Shown: positions 38,761-49,272 of the stretch, piece by piece
Position numbering within the stretch: position 1 is the first letter of the stretch
How the letters are laid out: each line of letters starts with the position of its first letter
Source of the DNA: Lepidodermella squamata
Taxonomy: Eukaryota > Gastrotricha
Direction: 5' to 3'
Assembly: GCA_047495785.1 (NCBI GenBank)
Contig: JBLDXI010000048.1
Location: 1 to 64,000 of the forward strand
DNA length: 64,000 nucleotides
The notes under the pieces: model-generated
The model's input: only the letters and a program-made list of their open reading frames with translations
Told to the model about the DNA's origin: nothing
The model's database searches: none
Made by a program: the position numbers and the translations under genes

Positions 38761-41700
38761 CAACGATAAAGACTAGAGAGCCGAAATTGTAATCGGCTGG
38801 CGATTGTTTTAAATCGCAATTTTATAAAATTCTAGACTAATAAATGACATTATCAGCTGAATACATCACAGGGATTGGTGAAAGAGTGAGAAAACAACGA
38901 AAAACGAAAATTTGACATGGAACAAAGTTATAACAGGAAATCAGAGAGCAGGAGCCTTTCGTGTAACAAAATTATTGGGAAAATGGCCCAAAATCTGATG
39001 TACCTATGCGTGCCTTGTGCGCATCATCCCAGACAAACTATACATATGCTGTTCACGGTCACCTAACTTCAGCGCCCGATCCTCATGTTGCTCATTTAGG
39101 ACTCCCTTGTCGAATGCTGTCATTCTTTTAAAACATTAAAAATGGTGCAACTTGAAGGAAAATCGCCATAATAGTGTGCAATAAGCGTTCCACCGCGAAA
39201 GCATGATGAATGGTCCAGGAAAGTCCGAAGTCTAATAATTATTTCGAATTCCAGAAATTTTTGGTATGCTTTTAGGGTAGGTAAAATCGGGGACATTGTA
39301 TTGTTACACCAGCTAGCTGTTCAGTAGCTCCAATCTCCAATCTCCAATGAGCATCTATAAACGAAAGAAAAGTTTGAAGAGCACGTCAGTACGCTTCGTG
39401 ATGACTTTTCAGAATTCAGACGCATAATTACAAAGCACTGAACGCCGAACCCTAGTCTCATCAGTGTAGATAAGGAACATCGGAGCCAGAGACAAGAATG
39501 GCCTCCATGTCACCTTCCGCTACTTTATTCCAACTAAAATCGACGAGCGACGAGTCTTCTAAAAGTGACATTCGGAAACTAGTACCACAATGAATAAGAT
39601 CTCATAATTCAGTTGAGAAGTAAGTAGCAATAAGATAGCATCACCCATTGACGTAGATTGATTCTTAAGAATCAAAGTATTTATAAACTTGACTCTGCAA
39701 TCTCTAACCTCCAACAGCAAGGTTTCAGAATTTGGCTTGCCGCGGGAAGAAACTGAAGGCTGAGTACAACTTTCACCAAGCTTCAAGGGCACCAAGCTAA
39801 ATACAATGACACGCGAACGATAACATCAGTAGAGAACCAGAAGAGAAAATGGGGAAATGCGAGATTGGATGCTAAAAAGTGATTCAACGATTCTATCAGA
39901 AAAAATGGACGGAATGCAACCAGTAATCATTAACCAGCAAACACTGAGCTGTCTCTATCGAATTACACTCTCGGCCAGCGATGAAAGATATCGCCAAGGA
40001 TAAAAATATCAGCGTCGCGTAAACTGCCTGTTTTTGAGACTTGACAAACAAATAAATTTCAGTACATAATATCTAATAAAATATATAAATAAGTTTTAAA
40101 TGCAAATTATACATGTTATTAATGTTATGCGTGGCCGCATGCCAAGACGAAACTATTGCCTACTTTCAGGATTCAGGATTTCAGGATGCACTTCGCTCTT
40201 CGTCCGTTTTCCGATGGCTCAGAATACAGCAATCTTGAGCAATCTTGGATGGCTCAGAATACAGAAACACTTTTCTTGTACGAATGACTGTATGAATCGA
40301 GGTTCCGCAGGAACCGAAGATCGGGGTTCCAGATCGGGGGGAAATTATATTTCTCCATGGTTTGCCATAGACCATAGAGTATTCCCTTATTTCTGCATCG
40401 TTTTTTAGCCTCAATCATAGGAGAATTTTGCTGTTTCAGCCGAATATGCGGTAGAGATCCGATGGAAAGCATTATAATAATAAATAATTATAAATAATTA
40501 TAGGCTTGATAGCCTTCAGACTTTTGCCTCTCCTCGGAACCAGTAAATGACCTCAGGCTTATTCTTCACATTTCGGCTGGCTTTCTTCAACGGATGGAGT
40601 AATCCCCCGCTCCAATCTCATAATCGCAGTCATGAGGAAGCGGCTCTATGTTAATTGACAATAAAAATAAACCATGTACTTTAGTTGCTGTATCCCAGCC
40701 ACAATCGGAGCTGTCCAATGTGAATTTGGTAAAAAAAATGGAGAGTTCTTAATGTGCCTATTGAAAGCATGAGAACGCGCTAACCGCTGTCAGTGACGCT
40801 CTAACATTCGAAGTTTGTGGTTGAAAGGGTCACTAACCCTCGCTATCGCAGTAATAGTAGTCAACAATTTTTGTTGTTGGTTGTTGTTGTTGCCTAAACT
40901 ACGTGTAATGATTTCGCGTTGTAGCTTCCCGGCGCCTGCTGATAGTAGTGAGGATGGTCATATTTAGTATTTCTTTTGAAAAGTTCAGTGGATTTTTAAT
41001 GAATTGTAGCCACAAAAAGGAGATCACGGAGACGCCCGCTGTCCTCCAATTGTCCTCGGTCCTTGCGGCTGCAAAGCCCGCAAACGCGCAACACGCGCAT
41101 ATCTTGAGTAATGAAAAAGCTATCAGCTGATTTCCCCACAAATTTATATTTACATTTTTCTTCCACCATTATGTTTTCACTTATAAAGTTTCTGATGAAA
41201 AAAAACAACCACATTGGTGGGCGTTTCACACCTCCGATTCACCGGCGCTATAATGCCATCAACGAAAATGAGGTCGTAACGACAATTAATGGGTGTGACT
41301 TTTTGCACCAGACATGTCAACTTTGACCAGAAAATGTCTATTTCATCCAAGTACTTCAAATTTCCGACCAAAAATCAAGCCCATCCGCAAGAAAAATAAT
41401 ACAATGTTTTTCTTACGATTTGTCCGAGTCCGAATCCGAATGGAACGTTTTTCCATTGCGCATCATGCAATATCGAGATAACTATTTTTCTTGCGGATGA
41501 TATCAATTTTACTTAGAACCAAGCTCACTGAAAACTTAATATAAGCAGGTGGAAGAGCAAAGGGGCTATATGTGACCTTATATGTACGTACTTCAGAAGT
41601 TGATCGTTAGGTTCATTTTGAGGTAATAGGTAGTTAAACTGTTATGCTAAGTCAGACTTTATATAATTTGGGATAATTTTGAGTTATACCGATTTTTGCT

Positions 41701-43091
41701 AAAATATATGGTTTTCGGAATATTTTTTGAATTTGAAGTCGTTGGGATTGTTAATTAAGTATAATTTTATAGTCACTCGGCTTGGCTAGTGATCATAGTG
41801 ATAGAGACCAAATTTGAATTTAGGCAGGTTCCAAGTCAGTTATTTCAAGCCGCATTTTTCGTTTCCGGATGTAATACCTAATACATCCTGCTCAACAGCG
41901 TAAATGATATCCTTTCACTAGCATTGTTCGAAGTCGCTTTACTCGGTCTATTTGGAGCGTAGGTCATTTATACTTGATCGTTTTCAAGAGCGTCCACCTG
42001 TATTTGTTTCTTTTTTTCTTGGCGGCGAGGTAATTAGATATAAGTAAAGGTTTTTTTGACGCACTTGGCTAGCGCAATCAAGTAATCAACGGCCAGCGGT
42101 TCTGCCCAGGATGTCAGACTCTCAACAAAAAAAAGAAGAACGGGGACAGGCATAAGGCCTATCGCGTACACGAAGTGCAGCCGGGCTTGGCCAGCCGGTA
42201 GTGAAGCGCGCGGCCGGTCGGAAATGAGAAAGCGCGGCCAGTGATTTGATGATGCACCGCGCGGCCAGGTGAGCATGTCAAGTAGAATAAGTTTGTTATT
42301 CCGCGCGATCTGGTCGCTAATAAAATCAGTCGCGCTAACTTTCTGTGTTATTTTTTCGCCACAGCTAATCTCATCAAGTCGAAAAAATTCGACTCATTCA
42401 ATAGGTGTATGATTGAGACAGGTAAATAATATTATTATAAACAATACGAGGGAGTGCATTAACTCATCGCCTGGGCAATTCTCGAAGGCGAACTTCTCGC
42501 TCTGGCTTACATCGCCGTCAACACTGCCAGCAACAGGCCTGTTTATCGGCCGGGGTCATTAGCGCATTCAGTTTGCGCTGTTTGCTCGCTCAATGCGCCA
42601 GTGATGACTTTTTGATGGCGCCGCTATGGCCATCCACATCGATCGGGCAAACAGCACGCAATCACAGCGGCGCTTAGCGCTCGCAAATAACAACAACAGG
42701 CTGTTTTTTCGAGAGGTTCTCGACGCCGCCTCTCGACCGTGCCCGCCCGACGCTGCTTCCTGCCGCGGACAAGTCGCTGCGCGCTTCAACTTTTTGTCGA
42801 CGACACGTAGGTAACTACAACTGCGCATTCGCAGGTGCAAACGCGCTGCACCTGGCCCGTTTCGCCGCGTTTAATTGGCTTGGCCGCTGTAATGCGATAC
42901 ACTTTGTTTTGACGCCCTCAGTCGTAAAACGCCGATTATCGGCCGTCTCCTTATCATACCTCGAGTCTATATCTTCTAACTTCGCATCACATCTTCGTAG
43001 ATAATTTTATTTAGATTTTAATCTCATGAATTGGTGTGATTCGGCGCCTAAACGTTCATGACAGAGAAGTCGAGTAGTCCGCGTCGCCGCT
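38761..43091. other. Intergenic region between divergent CEP170-like and Cys-loop receptor genes
   Basis: 4.3 kb with no exon chain I can support on either strand. It must hold both promoters. Contents seen: a short imperfect duplication near 40207-40262 (repeated AATCTTG and GGCTCAGAATACAG) and GTT-rich sequence near 40869-40893. Small open frames here lack splice support. Confidence 0.6.
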
Positions 43092-46000
43092 ATGGCCGCC
43101 CGTGAGTTGTTCGGTCTCGCGTTGCTGTTGGCGCTAGCCATCGTCGCAGCGCATAGCGGCGGAACGGTGACAACAACACGTTCAAGTCGCACAGTCGGAC
43201 CGGGTCGCCGCACCCAAGCCGAGATGCGGAACACGGCAACGCGCAACGGTAGGTTTTTGGCAATCTATATAGCAACTTATAGCATTAGAAAAGGAGAGAC
43301 AAACTAGTAAAAAGCCGTATATGGCTGGGAATTTTGCCCAAAAAGCTGATGAATGAATAGCCCGATAACTTTTAACAACGTTGTGATTTTTTGGGAATCC
43401 TACTCGTAATCTGTACGCGTTTCAAGCCCATTCGAGGCCAATATCTTAGATCAAATCTTGAATTGGTTTTCAATTACCATTTAACAATCTCTTGAAATTT
43501 TAAACGATTTCAGAAGTTGCGACATCTACGCGACACCTGAGGGACGCTTCTAAGGGTATGATCGATCAGGAAGATGACTATACTGAGCAGACAGAGCGTC
43601 GTCCACATGATTTTGACGACGAATTGCCAGTTACGTCGACGCAAAAAGCTGCCGGTCGGAAAACGTTTCCGACGAGCAGTTTCAGGCGGCCGGAGCAGTC
43701 AGTCGAGTACCAACTCTATGCTGATCTTATAGGCGTCAACAGCCGCTATCTGAAACACGTGCGGCCTGTTGTAGATCATCACGATGCGATCATTGTTGAG
43801 GTTGGCATGAGTGTTATGATGATCGAGGAGCTGGTAAGGATTTAGAATCAGTGCCAAGATAACTGAGCTAAAATCAATAATCTATAGATTGAGCGCGATC
43901 AGATAATGATTATGGCGGCAGCTATCAAAATGGTTTGTCCAAATAACTTGATTTTATTCTTGGTAAACTTTTCTCTTTAGAAATGGACCGACTGCTTCTT
44001 ATCTTGGGACCCTATGGTGAGTCAATATTTCCTATCGCCTGTTTTAATTTCACTCAAACGTTAATACCTTAATTGCTAGCGCTACGGAAATCTAACTTGG
44101 CTAGCAGTTTCTAGCTCAGCGATTTGGGTACCAGATATTTCCATCGTCAACTCACCAGAACCGTTTTCAATGACTCGGAAAGTGACCCATGTTGACATCG
44201 ATCACAACGGAGAGGTCGGCTTTTACCCTTCAGGCCGACTGACGACCCGATGCAACCTTCACATCACTTATTTTCCTTTCGATCGTTAGTATTTTTCATA
44301 TCCTCAAGTGCTGCTTGTTAAAAGTTTTATTCTAGACCAACATTGCGAAGTTTTCCTTGAGTCATGGATTCACCCTAGCGATTACTTGAAAATCGTGCCC
44401 TATGAAAAGTACGGCAATACGGTCGATATAAAGGAGTATTACACGAACCACCAGTGGGCCATTTTGTCCTATGAAGTGAACATGGGCTCGGCTGATTACG
44501 ATGGCAAAAACTTCTCATCGATCACCTTCGTCTACATGCTGCGGAGGAAAAGCCAGTACTATTTCATGTATTTTATCTTTCCGCAGCTGCTGCTCGCCTT
44601 CCTGCAAACGCTTTCACACACTCTACCCGTCGAGCATCCTGGCCGTATGGCTATGCTCACCTCGGTGAGTCAGAATACCGCTTTAATGATATCATTCCAA
44701 GGCACTAAAATTGGACATTGGTATGAAATTCTTTTACGCCGATAGTTCGGATGAAACATAAGTTCATTTATAATTGACCCGGACCTCTCTAATGCCGGGC
44801 TAGTAAGGAAACGAAGCAATACATTGATGGCTTTCTGTTTCCGGGTGCAAAATTAGGTTGCCTACGAATTTAATTATAAATCCGCTCGAGTGATTTATTG
44901 ATTTGTCTCGAAAAAACTGGGCAAAAGTCGTGGCGTAGTTTTCTAGTTTCTCTTGTCCCATGAGAGCCATTGGTCGTAAACTAAATAAGATTGAAAGATG
45001 TTCATATTGGGAGCTTGAAGGATTCGAAGCGTCGTCATAGAGGAAAAATTAATTGTGCTGAATGTTAAATTCTGGCCGTAATTTCCGGACTCGTAAAGTT
45101 AAAGTAAAATGTGGCCTAATTTATTCCGGGAGCCATATATTACTAACCAGCAAAACTTAGGAAGCGCAAATATACTATACCTGCCCGTTTTGTCAACCTA
45201 TTTTTCGGCGAAATCATAGAATAGTACAGCGGAATTGAGTAACTCGATCACAATGTGATCCTATGGGTGCGAGAAGAATTCCCAGTTCTGCAGCTCCAAA
45301 ATGTGCACGAAAAAGCTAATATCTTGAATTTTGTCCGTCTTTCAGCTGTTTATCGGTACTTCGGTAACGCAAGCTGGCGTTGCCGTTCACATTCCGAAAT
45401 CATCCGAGTCAATGTCTCTGCTGCAAATATACATGACCATGATGTCTTGCAATCTCGTTTTCGCACTAATCGTCACCTTTTTCATGATGTACGCCGTGCT
45501 ACGCTTTCCACACGAAGAGCCATCTATACCCGCGCTTATGGTCGCATTCTTCTCCATCGTATGGCCAACACGGCCTGATGGTGACGAGGATTCAGATGTC
45601 CGTAGGCGGTCCGGCTCCAGCTTGCCGCCGCCTCCCCCAAGATCGCTACGCCTCATTGTAACACCAGCCGTTGCATCCGATGGCGAAACGGATCCTGGCC
45701 TCAGCGGCCATTTCAGTGGCTTTAGTACTGATTACGTGACCCAGGCCATGTCGCCAATGTCAGAGCCAGGCGCGGTTCCGAGACTTCTTTCACCACCTGC
45801 CAACTCGCCACCGCGACCGATGCGTCCTACTCGCTCAACCTTGGTGCCCATCAAGCAGTTAGCTGATGACTCGCAGATGGGCATGTCGAGTGCTGAAGAG
45901 CCCTCGCCGCTCAACGAGCCGGTGCAAAAGCGGCCGAAGAAATCGAAACGGCCGAAACGAGGCCAGGCGGCGCTCCTCGATGATACCAGGGAACTCAAGC

Positions 46001-46244
46001 GCCGGTGGCTTCTATACACGGTTGCCGTAGACAAGGTGCTCATGTATGCGTAAGTCAAATTGAAAATTTCTTTCTGGTGGGTAAGGGGCCTACATGTTAT
46101 GTTTTCTGTAGGAATGCGGCATGGAATATAGCCGTGCCGCTCGTGCTCTTCCTGATCATACCGGCGACAGCGGCGCCATTGTCACTTCACTCGGACGATG
46201 AGGCAGCAGGCGATATTTCACGGGAAGGCGGTGAAGCCGCGTGA
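43092..46244 (+). CDS. Cys-loop ligand-gated ion channel subunit (8 exons)
   Basis: Exons 43092-43248, 43514-43833, 43888-43932, 43981-44016, 44080-44284, 44336-44664, 45346-46049, 46112-46244; 642 residues, all phases consistent. A signal peptide (about 1-21) is followed by a variable linker and then the extracellular domain with YLKHVRPV, WVPDI and the Cys loop C244-C258 (exactly 13 residues between, containing FPFD). M1 starts after RRKSQYY (about 328), M2 covers GRMAMLTSLFIGTSVTQAG, M3 is LLQIYMTMMSCNLVFALIV, and M4 lies at about 595-618. The M3-M4 loop is about 180 residues, Pro/Ser-rich and basic at its end. There is no vicinal CC in loop C, so it is not an alpha-type nicotinic subunit. 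It belongs to the pentameric acetylcholine/GABA receptor superfamily; ligand and charge selectivity cannot be read safely. Confidence 0.88.
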
Positions 46245-46597
46245 CAACATCGAGAATCAAAAAATGTGCAGCTTGCCAACCTCGCTTGCTCCCATCAATT
46301 AATTCAGCAACGGAATTTGATTTCAAAAAATAAAAGCAGGATTGAAGAAGACGCAGATGCTCAGATTGTTGTTTATTTAGTTCTATATCCTATAAATTAG
46401 GAAGGCTATTTGTTAACTTTCGAGTTTCCTGTCGATTTTAGTGTGGACCCTTGTTAGTTGTTATCGCGGAAAAAAAATCAATGAGCAGCCAAAGCGTGAA
46501 CAAACGCGTGCGCAAGCGTTCATTTCGTTGAACATTTATATTTTTTTCACTTCCCACCTTTTTATCACTCATTCAACCGAATTAATTCAGCTAAAGA
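46245..46597. other. Short intergenic gap between two plus-strand genes
   Basis: 3' UTR and poly(A) signal of the channel gene, then the promoter/5' UTR of the next gene; T- and AT-rich with no other feature seen. Confidence 0.6.
46329..46334 (+). promoter_or_regulatory. Poly(A) signal AATAAA, ion channel gene
   Basis: AATAAA 85 bp after the stop codon and within the 353-bp gap before the next gene on the same strand. Confidence 0.6.
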
Positions 46598-48154
46598 ATG
46601 GGAAGTCGCTACGTAAAGTTATGTTGGAACTTCAAGGTTCTTATGAAATGGACTCTTCTCTTTATCGCATCTGTGCTTGTCTTCTACTCAATACTGAATA
46701 AGGATGGCTTAGCTGTCAGATCCCGCCTGGAGAAACTTGGCGTTTCGAACATTGGCGCCACAAAGCCGTCCTCCGTTGATGAACTTTACGCCGAACTTGC
46801 CCAGGTTGACATGACTCCACGGCAAGCTCAGGCGGCAGCATTAGCTGAGTCCATCAAAAGCCACTACTTCTCAAAAATGGAGCGCAAGCTGAAGTCTGAG
46901 CCGATCGACAGCCTCAAATTCGTTTCGTCTTTCTGCAAACCAGCAATGGTTTCCAACTACTCGTGTTGCGACTTTATGTACCCAACCTTGTCACCGTCTG
47001 GCAGTTATTGCCAGTACGCCGAGCCGGACTGTTGCGGCATCGGTGATCGCCTCAGGGGCACTGTTATCGCTTTCTACCTTGCTATCGCTACCAATCGCAT
47101 TTTCAACATCGAATGGCGCAAACCAGGCGATGTCGCTGACTATTACGACGTGAATGACCATTTTTATAATTTGGAAAAGAAGCCGATTAAAGCGATTTTC
47201 GAAGCTCCTTACGATCATAACTCGACAAAATGGCTGTCCCATCGTTTTCCGATGGACAACATGCGTTACGCCCAACTGTTCGCTGGTAAAGAATTGGCGG
47301 AGAGCTATGGGGAGTTCAAGATTTGGCGAATGATGACGAATCGACATGCCGGGCTGGACTTTTTGCTGAAAAACCCTGTGTTCAAGGCTAATTTCGATGA
47401 AAACGCGCCCGGTTTGGTAGATCACAATAACGATTTCAACATTGCAATTTCAGCGGCTATGCGGCTTATTTTCGAGAAACCCAACAGGAAAATGAAAGCT
47501 CTATTCAATCGAATCATTGAAAATTCGATCGGACGAGAATTCTGGAAAACTTCGAAGAGGATCGGAATCCAACTGCGAACCTACGGTAGGCTAAATTAAT
47601 CTTTTATAACGTAGAATTCGTGCATATATCTGACTTTTGCAGCTATTGACAACGTCATTCGGGACAACATTCCAGAGGCAGATTGTTTTATGGTGGAAAT
47701 AAAGCAGTACCTGGCACAACCAGAAAATGTTGGGAAAAATGTCACGTTTTTCATGACAACCGACAGTGTGGCAGCATTCAACTATACTGAGCAGCTTTTG
47801 CAAGTCTTCGCGGCCCTAAATCCTTCTGTTACTATGAAATTGTTCACAACGGACGAGCGATACAATTTGTCAATCACACACATCGACGGCAGGCCGAATA
47901 AATTTGTTTGGGAGGGTGAAATCAGCGATGAGTTGTGGTATGAAACGGCCAAGACCTACGTCGATTGGCTGCTATTGACCAAAATGGACTTTGTTACTTC
48001 GAGCCGTAGTGGTTTCTCCGAATCGGCAGCTCATTGCTCTTTAACTCGCGTACGCCGTGTCGTAGGTCGTACGCCTTGCCGTGCTGACGATTTCACCGGG
48101 AAACCCATGCCTGTAACATCTACATCTGATGGATTTGACATCAATACAATATGA
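46598..48154 (+). CDS. Type II membrane glycosyltransferase-like protein, fucosyltransferase-type motif (2 exons)
   Basis: Exons 46598-47585 and 47643-48154 (57-bp intron, TTTTGCAG acceptor); 499 residues. Residues about 17-33 (WTLLFIASVLVFYSIL) form a signal anchor after a short basic cytoplasmic tail, the usual Golgi type II topology. The lumenal part has a cysteine-rich segment and then CCGIGDRLRG (about 144-154) leading into a helix, a G-x-GDRLRG loop of the kind found in NodZ-, FUT8- and plant-type fucosyltransferases. Further motifs are IGIQLRTYG at the splice junction (comparable to the GxQxR strand) and VTSSRSGFSESAA near the end, where related enzymes carry an S-x-SGF motif. GDP-fucose as donor is an inference; the family assignment is tentative. 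ATG 46598 gives the anchor; no upstream in-frame ATG. Confidence 0.68.
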
Positions 48155-48717
48155 GTGACGAAAATGATTAGACATTTAGAGAGAATGCTCACCTAGTTTC
48201 ATCTAGATCTGGTGGTTAGTCTCATGAATAAAAATTATGTGCTTATAGAATCAGGCAGGTTCTACGCCTTGGTATTTTTAGTTTTCGTTTTTCGGCGTGT
48301 GAGCACAAAATGTAAGGCGAAAGCCGAGACCACAAACTTTCAACGTCACAGGGAAGTGTGTTAGAAATAAACATTCGTGTGCTGCAGTCGAATTAAGCAC
48401 CCCCTAAGCTACTGGGGCATTTGGCTCAGATAGCCGCGCCGATCGGAACATTCAAGTGCGGTCCCTATAGCGCTACTGCGATTGTGACACGACGGATCAG
48501 GCGACGGGATCCTCAGATTGCCAAGTGGGACCCGCTTAACCAACCCGCGTCTCCACCAGGCCACCGAACCACCCATCAACTAACAACCCATCCTTAAAAT
48601 TCGAATTAAGCAGATATTCCAGGGTGACTAGGAATATTTCTCAGATTCATTTCACAAAAGTCAGTCAGCGTCTAGTCTCACAGCTGATATGCATACGATA
48701 ATTTTTCCTTTGATTTA
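48155..48717. other. Intergenic region before the U1 gene
   Basis: Contains the 3' UTR of the upstream gene. A GC-rich stretch at about 48400-48570 (with CCCCCTAAGC and GGGACCCGC) differs in composition from its AT-rich surroundings but matches no RNA family I recognise. Confidence 0.5.
48227..48232 (+). promoter_or_regulatory. Poly(A) signal AATAAA, glycosyltransferase-like gene
   Basis: AATAAA 73 bp downstream of the stop codon at 48154. A second AATAAA lies at 48366-48371. Confidence 0.6.
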
Positions 48718-48877
48718 CGGGTGTGGCGCGAACGCCGATACCCAAGTGAAATATTTTGCACCCGACTCCGCCGATGAGGCAGAGCGCAGGGGTCAGCGGA
48801 CCGAAGTGCAATGGCCCGCCTCGCCCTGGGGCGGCCCCCTTCGTGATCGAGGCGCATCCCAGTGCCAGGTAAGTTTA
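48718..48877 (-). ncRNA. U1 spliceosomal snRNA
   Basis: Read on the minus strand, the RNA starts AAACTTACCTGG, the 5' splice-site recognition sequence. It continues through stem-loop I with GATCACGAAGG (U1-70K loop), CCCAGGGCGAGGC, and stem-loop II with CATTGCACTTCGG (U1A loop). CTGACCCCTGCG follows, and it ends in a hairpin with GGCGTTCGCGCC closed by GGGT/ACCC. Length about 160 nt, in line with metazoan U1. The Sm site region reads GCAAAATATTTCAC, weaker than the usual AATTTNTGG, so either the site is unusual or this is a variant copy. No open frame here is real. Confidence 0.88.
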
Positions 48878-49001
48878 GTGGCCAAAGGTACAGGCCAGTG
48901 CCCGCTTTTGATAATCTAACACGCCACAGATATCCAAATGATTTGCGTATGCGCCAAATCCAATCAAATTGAACGAAAAGAAGCAGTAAAAAAGTGAGCT
49001 T

Positions 49002-49073
49002 TAGCAGAGCGTAGTTTCGATCTACAGACCTCTGGGTTATGGGCCCAGCGCGCTTCCACTGCGCCACTCTGCT
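49002..49073 (-). tRNA. Initiator tRNA-Met(CAT)
   Basis: 72 nt starting AGCAGAGTGGCGCAGTGG with the anticodon arm CTGGGCCCATAACCCAG. The A1-T72 pair, the three G-C pairs in the anticodon stem and the ATCGAAA T loop are the hallmarks of eukaryotic initiator tRNA. It is a single gene outside the array, 124 bp from the U1 5' end. Confidence 0.95.
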
Positions 49074-49196
49074 TCGCTGTATAAAAAGCGTCATTATTGT
49101 ACTCCTTGATCTTTGTTCCAACCGAAGTTGAATTTTTATTGCCTTCAATTGATTGGTAAATAATTATGGGGAGTAATCTTATTCAATGTTCTATCA

Positions 49197-49202
49197 TTTA
49201 TT
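49197..49202 (-). promoter_or_regulatory. Poly(A) signal AATAAA, V-ATPase gene
   Basis: AATAAA on the minus strand 70 bp past the stop codon. Confidence 0.6.
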
Positions 49203-49272
49203 CTTCAGCGTAAATATCTATCCAAATTAGGAAAAATCAAGAGAGTTTTTCAGCAGCCCACGCATCAGCTGC

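Noticed and set aside
40100-41371. Several short overlapping frames on both strands
   Set aside because: No consistent exon chain, codon bias or domain; treated as intergenic.
48678-49148. Open frames over the U1 and initiator tRNA region
   Set aside because: They cover structured RNA genes; the GTAAGT inside 48689-48919 is the antisense of the U1 5' end, not a splice donor.
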